The translations under genes were made by a program, and so were the position numbers. This document shows, one piece after another, positions 17,887-25,089 of a DNA stretch of 25,089 bases; the stretch's first letter is position 1, and every line of letters starts with the position of its first letter. The DNA lies in NCBI GenBank assembly GCA_018262315.1, contig JAGSPS010000005.1, forward strand, positions 1 to 25,089, read 5' to 3'. This DNA comes from Deltaproteobacteria bacterium (GTDB lineage Bacteria; Myxococcota_A; UBA9160; PR03). The notes under the pieces are model-generated. The model was given only the letters and a program-made list of their open reading frames with translations. It did not search any database and was not told the DNA's origin.

Positions 17887-18098
17887 GTTCGTCTCCGCTC
17901 CACGAGTGCGCAACTGACGATAACGCGGCGCTGCAACGAGACGCGGGCCGCGAATGAGAGAGTGGTCGCGAGGCAGAATCTCTGACACGCGCGCCCCCCG
18001 GCGCTCACTCCCTATCTGAGGGGCTCCGCCCAGCGCGGGGGCCACTCATGGGCTGGTTTCGATCGTCGACACCGCGCGCGACGGTCAGGAGATCCGAA

Positions 18099-18899
18099 AT
18101 GAATCGGGAAACGCGACAGAAGAGCCGGAAGCAACTGAGTCGTCGCTGGAGACGCGCGCTGCTCGCGAATCTGGCCCTCGTGATCGGCCTCGCAGCGTCC
18201 ACGGCAGCGGCCACGCCCATCACGGTGGGAGGTGCGGGCGGGCCCGCGCTCCAGATCGATCCGATCTACTTCAAGGGCTTCAACCAGTTCGGCCTGACGG
18301 GGCCCGGCGCCCACGCCGACTACTTCGCCACGAGCCCGGTCCCGTTCCTCGCGGCGGGAGGTGCGGCCGGGATGGACCTGACGGTGGCGCCGGATCTCTT
18401 CAAGCCCCCCTTCCAGCATCCGCAGCATCCCTCGAACTCGCGGAATCCGAACACCAACGGCGGCGTCCCGACCGCGCCGACCAACGCAGTCCCGTTCGTC
18501 GCGGATTCGCGCTGGATCATCACCAACACGTCGGGCCGCGCGCTCGACGACGTATTGCTGCTCTTCACCAAGACGAGCGGAGCGACCGGCTATCCGTCCG
18601 TCGACGTTGCACTCGACGACTTCCTCTACGACACGTTGGAGTACCACAGCCAGACCGCCGGAACGCTCTACTACGGAGCGCTCCCGCTCGGCGACCTGGC
18701 GCCCGGCAAGCAGGTGTCGGTGCTCGTGCGCTATGTCGTCGCCGATGCGTTGCTCCTCAGCGGCACGAATTACGTGATCCCGCCGTTCGGATTGTCCGGC
18801 CTCGCGAAGGGCTCGTACGTGCCGGAGCCGGCGACCGCCATGCTGCTGGCGGCCGGCCTCGCGGGGATCGGGCTGCGCGCGCCGCGGGCGCGGCGATAG
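18099..18899 (+). CDS. PEP-CTERM sorted extracellular protein
   Basis: 266 residues from the ATG at 18099, chosen because AGGAG lies about 8 bases upstream and because a signal peptide follows (basic MNRETRQKSRKQLSRRWRR, then a hydrophobic stretch to TAAA, about residue 38). The C-terminus has VPEPATAMLLAAGLAGIGL and then an arginine-rich end: the PEP-CTERM tag (Pro242-Glu-Pro244), recognised in other bacteria by exosortase (EpsH family) for processing and export. The body is rich in Gly, Pro and Asn (PPFQHPQHPSNSRNPNTNGG) with beta-strand-like segments. No enzyme motif is seen. It is the first of three adjacent genes for exported proteins. I see no sigma-54 site upstream, although PEP-CTERM genes in some species have one. 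Function unknown, probably surface or matrix. Confidence 0.82.
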   Translation: MNRETRQKSRKQLSRRWRRALLANLALVIGLAASTAAATPITVGGAGGPALQIDPIYFKGFNQFGLTGPGAHADYFATSPVPFLAAGGAAGMDLTVAPDLFKPPFQHPQHPSNSRNPNTNGGVPTAPTNAVPFVADSRWIITNTSGRALDDVLLLFTKTSGATGYPSVDVALDDFLYDTLEYHSQTAGTLYYGALPLGDLAPGKQVSVLVRYVVADALLLSGTNYVIPPFGLSGLAKGSYVPEPATAMLLAAGLAGIGLRAPRARR

Positions 18900-18901
18900 T
18901 C

Positions 18902-20551
18902 TTGCGCGCGAAGCATCGGCGCCGGCTCGCGATCGGCATCGTCGTGCTGGCGGCGGCGCTGGCCTCGGAAGTGCGAGCCAGCGACGTCGTGGAACGCGCG
19001 CGCGCTGAGCGCCTCGCGTCGGCGGGTCGCTGCGACGAGGCGCTGCCGATCCTCACGGGTCTCACGACCCGCGAACCGAACGACGCGCGTCTCGTGCTGC
19101 TGCGCGGCGACTGCGAGCTGCAACTCGACCACTTCGAAGACGCGCTGGTGTCGCTCCGCCGCGCGCGCGCGCTCGACCCCACGCTGCCGGACGTGGACGT
19201 CTCGATCGCCGCCGCGTCGTTCCACGCCGGCGATTTCCAGGGTGCGCTGAATGCCGTTGCCGACGCGCGACGCGCCGGTTCGAAGCGGCCCGAACTGAAC
19301 TTGTACGAAGGCCTCGCGCTCTTCGGTCTCCAGAACGACGACGCCAACGCCGCGCGCGCGCTCGAGAGGGCGGGGCAGGGCGGCGCGCGATCGCTCGACC
19401 CCGTGGCGTCGTACTACGCCGGCATGGCCTGGAGGCGCGCCGGCGACCAGGACCGCGCACGCGAGGCGCTGCAGCGGGTCATCATCGACTATCCGGACAG
19501 CGAATGGGCGGTCGCGGCGCAGCGCGCACTCGACGGCGCGACGACGACCGCCCTCACGGTGCCGAGGATGTGGGCGCGCGTCCGCGCCGGCATGGAGTGG
19601 AACAGCAACGCGGTCTTCATCGGCAACGGCGTCGCGCTGCCGGAAGACATCTCCAACAAGTCCGACTTCCTCGGCGTCGTGGAGGCCGAGTTCGGGAGCG
19701 AGTTCTACCGCAGCGGTCCCTGGTCGCTGGGCGCCCGCGCCGACTACGTGGGTACGGCACACACCGAAGTGAGCGATTTCGATCTCCAGTACCCGGGCGT
19801 TGGATTGTGGGTCGACCACAGGCTCTCGAACGTCTCTCTGCTGCGCCTCGACTACGCATTTCATCATGGCTGGCTCGGCTACGACTCGTACGTCACGTCG
19901 AATCTGCTGACGCCGCAGTGGATGCGCGACTTCGGCAGCCGCGGGTTGTTGCGCGTCTACGGGCAGATCTGGTACGACGACTTCCACTCGAATGCCGGCG
20001 GTGTGGCGGACGGGCCCGGCGCGGTCGGCGATCCCTGCATCGGCGTGAGCTTCTGTGGCCCTCCCGGACTCGACGAAGCGAAAGAGCGCAATCGCGACGG
20101 GATCGGCGCCGGCGTCGGCTTCGAACACACGCTTCCGGTCGCCTGGTTGCGCGGAAACGTGTGGGGCGGCCTCTTCTACGAGTTCTACGACTCGCGGGGA
20201 ACCGAGTACCAGTACGACGGCTACGGCCTGCGCGCCGGCTTCCGCTCCGAACTCCCGGCGCAGCTGACGCTGTTCGGGTGGGCTGGCTACACGTACCGCC
20301 CCTACCGGCATGCCTCGACCTACCCGGATCCCGACGACCCGAACGTGCGTAGCCGTCGCGAGTACGGCCTCAGCGGGGCCGACCGCACCGACAACGTCGT
20401 CGAGGTCGAGGTCGAACTCGCCCGGCGCATCACCGACAGCTTGAGCGCCTCGGTTCGCTACGCCTATCTGTGGAATTCCTCGAACGTGGCGGTCTACGAC
20501 TACGACCAGAACGTCGTAGGCGCCTATCTGACGTGGGTATGGAGCCGCTGA
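18902..20551 (+). CDS. TPR protein with C-terminal outer-membrane beta-barrel (Slam-like architecture)
   Basis: 549 residues from a TTG at 18902, two bases after the preceding stop; no strong RBS, so translation may be coupled. A signal peptide occupies about 1-26 (RRRLAIGIVVLAAALASEVRA). Residues about 30-215 hold TPR-type repeats (RCDEALPILTGLTTREPNDAR, FEDALVSLRRARALDPTLPD, DQDRAREALQRVIIDYPDSEW). From about 220 the protein turns into alternating aromatic/hydrophobic strands starting RVRAGMEWNSNAVF, characteristic of an outer-membrane barrel, ending WVWSR. The TPR-then-barrel order is that of surface lipoprotein assembly modifiers (DUF560) and related TPR/OMP proteins. The barrel would sit in the outer membrane with the TPR part in the periplasm. 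Sandwiched between a PEP-CTERM protein and a FecR-like protein. Confidence 0.83.
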   Translation: MRAKHRRRLAIGIVVLAAALASEVRASDVVERARAERLASAGRCDEALPILTGLTTREPNDARLVLLRGDCELQLDHFEDALVSLRRARALDPTLPDVDVSIAAASFHAGDFQGALNAVADARRAGSKRPELNLYEGLALFGLQNDDANAARALERAGQGGARSLDPVASYYAGMAWRRAGDQDRAREALQRVIIDYPDSEWAVAAQRALDGATTTALTVPRMWARVRAGMEWNSNAVFIGNGVALPEDISNKSDFLGVVEAEFGSEFYRSGPWSLGARADYVGTAHTEVSDFDLQYPGVGLWVDHRLSNVSLLRLDYAFHHGWLGYDSYVTSNLLTPQWMRDFGSRGLLRVYGQIWYDDFHSNAGGVADGPGAVGDPCIGVSFCGPPGLDEAKERNRDGIGAGVGFEHTLPVAWLRGNVWGGLFYEFYDSRGTEYQYDGYGLRAGFRSELPAQLTLFGWAGYTYRPYRHASTYPDPDDPNVRSRREYGLSGADRTDNVVEVEVELARRITDSLSASVRYAYLWNSSNVAVYDYDQNVVGAYLTWVWSR

Positions 20552-20562
20552 AGGGAGAGACG

Positions 20563-21396
20563 ATGCGCAACCGAAACTGCTGGGTGTCAGGCGGGATCCC
20601 GCCCGCCGCGTTGCTGATGCTGCTGGCGCTGAGTTCTGCCGCGAGCGCGGATACCGTGTGCGTTCCCGGTACCCAGGGTCCCGACGTCGGCATCGTCGTG
20701 GCGCTCTCGGGCGACGTCTTCGCCGAAAGCGACGAGTGCGGCGTCCGCACCCGCCGCCCGCTCGCCTGCGGCGCGTTCGTCTACGGCGGAGATCGTCTGA
20801 TCACCGGCGCGGGCTCGGCGGTTGCGTTCGAGATGCAGAAGACCCGCGTGCAGGTCGCGGCGGACTCCGAGTTGCGCGTCGACACCGATGCCTCGGATGC
20901 ACCGGATCTCGTGCTGCTGCGCGGCCGCGTGCGCGTGGTCGATCCCGACGACGTGGTCGAGCCCGGGCGGCGCCTCGCGACCGCGGATCTGGTGAGCACC
21001 GGGCGCGGTGACACGGAAGCCATCGCGATCGCCGGCGAGCGTTCGACGATCTGCGAGTACGCTCGCCCGCTCGCGCTGACGTCGATCGGCGGCGGAGCCA
21101 GGCACACCCTCGAACCGGGCGCTTGTTCGGGTGCGAACTTCGCCGCGCTGGACGCCGGCTCGCTCGGCGTGTCGCTCTTCGATGCGGAGCGCTGCGAACT
21201 GGCCGACGACCGCTTCGACCCGATCGACGTCGCGTCGGCGCCCTCGGGAGACTTCCCGTCGCCCGTCCCGCCGCCGCCGCCGCCGCCCTACTGTGAGGCG
21301 GGTACCTGTAATCCGCCGCCTCCTCCGCCTCCGCCGCCCCCGTTCTGCTGCGACGTGATCGAGTCGCCGCCGGTGAACGAGCCGCCTCCCCTCTAG
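20563..21396 (+). CDS. Exported FecR-like protein with polyproline/cysteine tail
   Basis: 277 residues from the ATG at 20563, with AAGGGAGAG a few bases upstream and 11 bases after the TPR-barrel stop; the extension to 20470 is a shadow of that gene. A signal peptide is clear (hydrophobic PPAALLMLLALSSAASA, about 13-29). The middle (about 45-150) has the outline of a FecR domain: VALSGDV..., GGDRLITGAGSAVAFEM, then VQVAADSELRVD and a LLRGRVRVVD strand. The tail is unusual: PPPPPPP-YCEAGTC-N, ten prolines, then FCCDVIESPP and a proline-rich end. No transmembrane anchor follows. FecR domains of this secreted type occur near TPR and barrel proteins; the function is not established. Probably periplasmic or surface, working with the preceding two genes. 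Confidence 0.75.
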   Translation: MRNRNCWVSGGIPPAALLMLLALSSAASADTVCVPGTQGPDVGIVVALSGDVFAESDECGVRTRRPLACGAFVYGGDRLITGAGSAVAFEMQKTRVQVAADSELRVDTDASDAPDLVLLRGRVRVVDPDDVVEPGRRLATADLVSTGRGDTEAIAIAGERSTICEYARPLALTSIGGGARHTLEPGACSGANFAALDAGSLGVSLFDAERCELADDRFDPIDVASAPSGDFPSPVPPPPPPPYCEAGTCNPPPPPPPPPPFCCDVIESPPVNEPPPL

Positions 21397-21427
21397 TGGG
21401 GTCGCGGCGGAGCGACGCGCGCGCGAA

Positions 21428-21441
21428 CCTCGCGGGCGAGG
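21428..21441 (+). promoter_or_regulatory. Small hairpin overlapping a Shine-Dalgarno-like sequence
   Basis: CCTCG-CGGG-CGAGG (inverted repeat, 21428-21441) lies just before and overlaps AGGAGG at 21439-21444. It could hide the RBS used for the start at 21459, or be chance in GC-rich DNA. Confidence 0.2.
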
Positions 21442-21479
21442 AGGCAGCATGCAGAGGCATGTCGCCAGGCGGTGATGAC

Positions 21480-22643
21480 GTGAGCGGTGGACCGTTCGCG
21501 GACGTGCGCGTCCTCGACTTTTCGCAGGTGCTCGCGGGACCGTACACGGCTCGCATCCTCGCCGAGTTCGGCGCCGACGTGATCAAGGTCGAGGCGCCCG
21601 CGGGCGATCTCACGCGCCTGATCGCGCCCAAGCACGACCGCGGGCAATCGGGTCTCTACACCTGGGCGAACCTCGGCAAGCGCAACGTCTGCATCGACTT
21701 GTCGAAGCCGGAGGGCAGGGCGCTCGCGCTCGATCTGGTGCGCGCGAGCCACGTCGTGCTCGAGAACTTCCGCCCGGGCGTCGCCGATCGCCTCGGCATT
21801 GGCTGGGACGCGGTGCACGCGGCGAATCCACGCGCGGTGATGGTTTCGGTGAACGGCTTCGGCAGCGACTCGTCCTGGCGCGACCACGGCGCCTTCGCGC
21901 CCACCATGCACGCCGCAACGGGCCTGATCGAGTACCAGGCTCGCAAGAGCGGGGCCCCGATGGTGAACCTGCCCGACGCGCGCGCCGACCTGACGACGTC
22001 GCTGCACGCCACCATCGCCCTGCTCGCGGCGCTCCGCTCGGCGGAGCGGACAGGCGAGGGCCAGCGCGTCGAGATCGCGATGTTCGACGCGGTCTTGGGC
22101 AGCTACCCCGAGACTCCCTTCGAGCTGCTCGATCCACCCGAGATCCGCGAGGAACCCCCGCCTTATGACGGCGGCGCGAACGGCTACGTGGCCGTCGCCG
22201 GTCCTCCGCAGCACGTCTGGGCGGTGATCGCGAAGGCCTTTGCGATCGAAGATCCTGCGCCGCCCGGCACCGACATCCCGACCAAGGCGCGCCTGCGCCA
22301 CGCCGCGATCGAACGCTGGATGGCGGCGCAGCCGAGTCGCGAAGCGCTGGTCGCGGCGCTCGAGTGCGAGCGCATCGCGTGCGCGTCGGTGGTCACGCTG
22401 CGCGAAGCACTGACCGGCGACTTCGCCCGCGAGCGCGAGATCCTGCTCGACGTCGACGACCGCCGCGGCGGCACGCGTCCCGTCACGCGCCTGCCCTATC
22501 GCTTCTCCGGCGCCGAAGTCCGCGCCAGTCGCCCGGCACCGCGTCGCGGCGAACACAACCGCGAAGTCCTCCGCGAACTCCTGGCCCTCTCCCCCGACCG
22601 CATCGCTACCCTCGAGTCCGCCAAAGTCCTCCTCACGGAGTGA
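21480..22643 (+). CDS. CaiB/BaiF family CoA-transferase (class III)
   Basis: 387 residues from a GTG at 21480 with AGGCGG seven bases upstream; this gives the usual N-terminus (SGGPFADVRVLDFSQVLAGPY). An ATG at 21459 (394 residues) is an alternative. Family blocks: VLDFSQVLAGPYTARILAEFGADVIKVE (CoA-binding N-terminus), KRNVCIDLSKPEGRALALDLV, SHVVLENFRPGVADRLG, and ADLTTSLHATIALLAAL, in which Asp170 sits where the catalytic aspartate that forms the acyl anhydride is expected. Such enzymes move CoA between carboxylic acids in the cytoplasm. The acid pair is unknown. It stands convergent to the crotonase/MBL operon with 11 bases between the stop codons, and follows the FecR-like gene on the same strand. 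Confidence 0.93.
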   Translation: MSGGPFADVRVLDFSQVLAGPYTARILAEFGADVIKVEAPAGDLTRLIAPKHDRGQSGLYTWANLGKRNVCIDLSKPEGRALALDLVRASHVVLENFRPGVADRLGIGWDAVHAANPRAVMVSVNGFGSDSSWRDHGAFAPTMHAATGLIEYQARKSGAPMVNLPDARADLTTSLHATIALLAALRSAERTGEGQRVEIAMFDAVLGSYPETPFELLDPPEIREEPPPYDGGANGYVAVAGPPQHVWAVIAKAFAIEDPAPPGTDIPTKARLRHAAIERWMAAQPSREALVAALECERIACASVVTLREALTGDFAREREILLDVDDRRGGTRPVTRLPYRFSGAEVRASRPAPRRGEHNREVLRELLALSPDRIATLESAKVLLTE

Positions 22644-22654
22644 GCGTTGCCAAG

Positions 22655-23923
22655 TCACGCGAAGGGGCGGCCCTCGCGGGCGTAGGCCGCGGCGGCGCGG
22701 AACAGGTTGCGCGCCATCAGGCTCGATTCGCCGGCCGCGCGCTGTTCGTAGAGCGCCGCGACGATCTCGCGCACGCCGGCGTCGTGCGGGTCGGCTTCGA
22801 GTGCGGAGTCGGCGAGATGGCACGCGGTGCGGAGCTCGCCGGCCGCCGCGATGCGTTCGGCGCGCTCGGCCAGCGCGCGCGCGCCGCCGGCGATCGCGGC
22901 GAACTCGCGCGCCACCGCTTGACGCGGCGACGGCTTGAGCTCGCTGGGCCGCCCGCTCCACCATCCGCCGTAGTAGCGGATCACGTTGCGGATGATGAAC
23001 TCCGCCTCGTCGTAGAGCGGCCGCAGCCACGCTGCGTCGTGCGGAGGAATCTCGACGCGCCGCACGACGTCGACGTGCGGCGGCGAGCCGTCCTCGAGCA
23101 CCGCGAGGGTGCGCGCGACGAGCGCATCCAGGAACTCGGCGCTGCTGAGCAGCATCTGCCGGATCTTCTCGGGATCGCCGACGACGGGACCGCCGTGGCC
23201 CGGGCACAGGCTCGTCGCGCCGAGCGCGGCCATCGCGCGCAGCGCGCGCGCCCAGTCCCACGGGTAGCGCTGTGCCTTCTGCGGATTGCCGGCGTTCGGC
23301 ATCACCCAGATGAAGAGGTCGCCGGTGCAGAGCACGCCGCGCTCGGGACACCACACCCAGGTGTGATCGTCGGTTTCGCCGCGCGCGTGGAAGAGTTCGA
23401 AGCGCACCCCGCCGACTTCGAGCTCGAGGCGATCGTCGTAGAGCTGCGTCGGTGGCGTCGGCGCGACGCGGAAGCTCTCATAGGCGGCGCTGTTCGCGAG
23501 GTTCACGGTGCCGCCGAACTGGCGCGCGTTGACGGCGGCGTTGTGGCCAGCGGTCTGCACATAGCGCGCGAAGCGATCGGGCACTGCGCGGTGCGCGATG
23601 ACGCGGGGCGCTGCCTGTCCCGGCAGCACGAACGCGTCGAGCCCGTAGGCGTGATCGACGTGCCCGTGCGTATAGATCGCCGTGTGCACGGGCGCCTGCG
23701 TGCGCTTGCGCAAGCGCGCGGCGAGATTCGGTGCGAGTCGCGCGAGTCCGGTGTCCACCAGCACGAGTCCGTCGTCGGTCTCGAAGCCCGTGCACGAAGA
23801 GAACGCGCACTGGAAGAACGTGCGCGGCGCGACCTCGATGGGACCGCCGCCCCAGAAGAATGTCGCTTCCTCGGGCGGGCGATTGCCGAGGCTCTGGAAC
23901 TGTTCAGTCGGATTCTCGGACAC
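22655..23923 (-). CDS. Alkylsulfatase-like metallo-beta-lactamase fold hydrolase
   Basis: 422 residues from a GTG at 23923 (SENPTEQFQSLGNRPP) with AGGAGAG just upstream; the frame stays open to 25057 but that part is antisense to real genes. The metal site starts with THGHVDH (His86, His88, Asp90, His91); later ligands lie in HARGETDDHTW, TGDLF and CPGHGG. After about residue 270, PHDAAWLRPLYDEAEFIIRN and RYYGGWWSGRPSEL form the dimerisation segment of SdsA-type alkylsulfatases. The C-terminal SCP2-like domain of full alkylsulfatases (about 650 residues) is absent, so this is a shorter relative that may cleave another ester. No signal peptide, so cytoplasmic. Last gene of the dsbA-like/crotonase operon, 32 bases after the crotonase stop. 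Confidence 0.9.
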   Translation of the reverse strand: MSENPTEQFQSLGNRPPEEATFFWGGGPIEVAPRTFFQCAFSSCTGFETDDGLVLVDTGLARLAPNLAARLRKRTQAPVHTAIYTHGHVDHAYGLDAFVLPGQAAPRVIAHRAVPDRFARYVQTAGHNAAVNARQFGGTVNLANSAAYESFRVAPTPPTQLYDDRLELEVGGVRFELFHARGETDDHTWVWCPERGVLCTGDLFIWVMPNAGNPQKAQRYPWDWARALRAMAALGATSLCPGHGGPVVGDPEKIRQMLLSSAEFLDALVARTLAVLEDGSPPHVDVVRRVEIPPHDAAWLRPLYDEAEFIIRNVIRYYGGWWSGRPSELKPSPRQAVAREFAAIAGGARALAERAERIAAAGELRTACHLADSALEADPHDAGVREIVAALYEQRAAGESSLMARNLFRAAAAYAREGRPFA

Positions 23924-23955
23924 GCGCTCTCCTCGTCTGGATCCCGGATCGCCGT

Positions 23956-24723
23956 TCACTCGCTGCGACCGTGGCGACCCGCGCCCTTCGCGAAGCGCGT
24001 CGCGCCCTCGCGCGTTTCGCCCGAAGCGATCACCTGCAGGCCGATGCGCGTCTCGTTGGCGAGCGCCGCCGGCAGATCGAGGTTCCACTGCTCGTAGGCG
24101 GAGCGACGGTCGCCGCGCAGGCAGCGCTGCGGGAAGCGCGCGAGTTGCTGCGCCAATTCGCGTGCCGCGGCGAGTGCGGCGCCCGGCGCGACGATCCGAT
24201 TCGCGAGTCCCATGCGCAGCGCTTCGTCGCCGGAGACGCCGCGGCCGGTGAGGATCAGGTCGAGCGCGTGGCTCATGCCGACCAGGCGCGGCAGGCGCAG
24301 CGTGCCGCCGTCCACCAGCGGCACCCCCCAGCGACGGCAGTACACGCCGAACACGGCGTCGCGCGCGGCGACGCGCAGGTCGCACCACAGCGCGAGTTCG
24401 AGTCCCCCCGCGACCGCGTGGCCCTCGACCGCGGCGATCACCGGCTTCGACAGCCACATCCGCGTCGGTCCCATCGGGCCGTCGCCGTCCGCATCGACGC
24501 GATTCCCGGTTCCCGCCGAGATCGCTTTCAGATCCGCGCCCGCGCAGAACGTGCCGCCTGCGCCGGTGAGGATCGCGACCGAAAGCGCCGGATCGGCGTC
24601 GAAGCGGCGGAAGGCGTCGGCGAGCAGCGCGGCGGTGGGACCGTCGACCGCGTTGCGGACGGCGGGACGGTCGATCGTCACGACCGCGATCGGCCCGTCG
24701 AGTTCGCAGCGAAGCGTGCTCAT
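23956..24723 (-). CDS. Crotonase (enoyl-CoA hydratase/isomerase) family protein
   Basis: 255 residues from the ATG at 24723, which overlaps the upstream stop (ATGA). Crotonase features: IAVVTIDRPAVRNAVDG at the start, FCAGADLK (59-66) and AVAGGLELAL (103-112) forming the oxyanion hole, and DGGTLRLPRLVG. The two glutamates that hydrate enoyl-CoA in rat mitochondrial hydratase fall, by eye, on Cys129 (FGVYCRRWG) and Asp155 (SHALDLIL). The FGVxxRRWGVP variant is widespread in soil bacteria as an unassigned crotonase, so ordinary hydratase activity is doubtful; another acyl-CoA reaction (isomerisation, C-C or thioester cleavage) is possible. Cytoplasmic. Middle gene of a three-gene minus-strand operon. 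Confidence 0.93.
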   Translation of the reverse strand: MSTLRCELDGPIAVVTIDRPAVRNAVDGPTAALLADAFRRFDADPALSVAILTGAGGTFCAGADLKAISAGTGNRVDADGDGPMGPTRMWLSKPVIAAVEGHAVAGGLELALWCDLRVAARDAVFGVYCRRWGVPLVDGGTLRLPRLVGMSHALDLILTGRGVSGDEALRMGLANRIVAPGAALAAARELAQQLARFPQRCLRGDRRSAYEQWNLDLPAALANETRIGLQVIASGETREGATRFAKGAGRHGRSE

Positions 24724-25089
24724 GCGACGCGCGCTTCGATCGCGCGTCGCAACCAGCGCAGATACACGGCCTCGGGTTGCGCGCCGACGAGCACGAAGTC
24801 CTCGCCGGCGAGGCGCACCGCGGGAACGCCGGTTGCCCCGAGCGCCTGCGCTTCCTCGTGATCGGCGAGCACGCGGAGCCTGTGCTCCGGGTCGTCGCAA
24901 CTCGCGAACGCGCCGTCCGGCAGGAGCGCTTCGCTCCACAGCGCGCGCAGCGTCGCGCGGTCGGTGATGTCGCGACTCTCCGCGAAGTAGGCGCGGAACA
25001 GGCGCTCGCGCATCCGGCGACCCTCCTCGTCGCCGAGCGCGGCGGCGGCCTTCGCAACGAGGTGGGGCGGCACGCTGTGCGACGGCGGT
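24720..25089 (-). CDS. DsbA-like / 2-hydroxychromene-2-carboxylate isomerase family protein, 5' end outside window
   Basis: The visible C-terminal 120 or so residues match the DsbA-type thioredoxin-fold family used in cytoplasmic FrnE/HCCA-isomerase-like proteins: RRMRERLFRAYFAESRDITD, then DHEEAQALGATGVPAVRL with the cis-proline loop, and FVLVGAQPEAVYLRWL at the end. A GTG at 25073 could start a short version, but the frame stays open to the window edge and family members begin about 100 residues earlier, so I treat it as truncated by the window. The catalytic N-terminus (CxxC or its replacement) cannot be seen, so disulfide chemistry and isomerase activity cannot be told apart. Its stop overlaps the crotonase ATG by 4 nt. 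Confidence 0.82.
   Translation of the reverse strand, partial: PPSHSVPPHLVAKAAAALGDEEGRRMRERLFRAYFAESRDITDRATLRALWSEALLPDGAFASCDDPEHRLRVLADHEEAQALGATGVPAVRLAGEDFVLVGAQPEAVYLRWLRRAIEARVA

Noticed and set aside
18000..18098. Sigma-54 promoter upstream of the PEP-CTERM gene
   Set aside because: I looked for a TGGCAC-N5-TTGC type site because such genes often have one, and found no acceptable match.
21267..21352. CCG/CCT run as a microsatellite or repeat element
   Set aside because: It is within a coding frame and is explained by the polyproline tail of the FecR-like protein.
23924..25057. Upstream extension of the metallo-beta-lactamase frame
   Set aside because: It overlaps the crotonase and DsbA-like genes in a different frame of the same strand, and its translation is arginine-rich without domains.

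Overview
The window is very GC-rich coding DNA with about seventeen credible protein genes, one broken gene cut by the left edge, one gene cut by the right edge and one gene relic. I see no rRNA, tRNA, CRISPR array or transposase. Two PEP-CTERM-type tails (one in an intact gene near 18.8 kb, one in a relic near 9.6 kb), a cyclic beta-1,2-glucan synthase relative and CaiB/crotonase acyl-CoA genes fit an uncultured high-GC Gram-negative bacterium of the former Deltaproteobacteria (for example a Myxococcota-like or Binatota-like lineage). That placement is an inference and is weak.

Layout. (1) 1-4401, minus: a cyclic beta-1,2-glucan synthase (NdvB/Cgs type), broken by a frameshift near 2343 and running off the left edge. 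Two small minus-strand genes lie upstream of it: a zinc-ribbon protein at 4561-4755 and a short basic protein at 4818-4985. (2) 5285-6475, minus: a lipase-like alpha/beta hydrolase, divergent from a P-type cation ATPase at 6839-9418. (3) 9419-10990: a decayed beta-propeller/PEP-CTERM relic, a hypothetical protein that distantly resembles DUF5996, and a 28-nt-arm inverted repeat resembling a REPIN. (4) 10993-14643, minus: a compact operon read ClpP-like protease, Nudix hydrolase, zinc-ribbon membrane protein, exonuclease III, GPH/MFS transporter; three of the four junctions are 4-nt stop/start overlaps. (5) 14771-16620, plus and divergent from clpP: a putative zinc metallopeptidase overlapping an ATP-grasp ligase. 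(6) 16693-17886, minus: an exported metallophosphoesterase. (7) 18099-21396, plus: three exported proteins in a row, namely a PEP-CTERM protein, a TPR protein with an outer-membrane barrel, and a FecR-like protein with a polyproline/cysteine tail. (8) 21480-22643, plus: a CaiB-type CoA-transferase, convergent with a minus-strand operon (22655-25089) of a DsbA-like isomerase, a crotonase and an alkylsulfatase-like metallo-beta-lactamase.

The best candidates for undescribed biology are the PEP-CTERM / TPR-barrel / FecR cassette, whose gene order suggests an outer-membrane assembly or display unit, and the overlapping metallopeptidase plus ATP-grasp pair, which could make and cut the same amide bond. 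Both functions are inferred from domains and gene order. The remaining genes are mostly recognisable housekeeping, transport or acyl-CoA metabolism functions.
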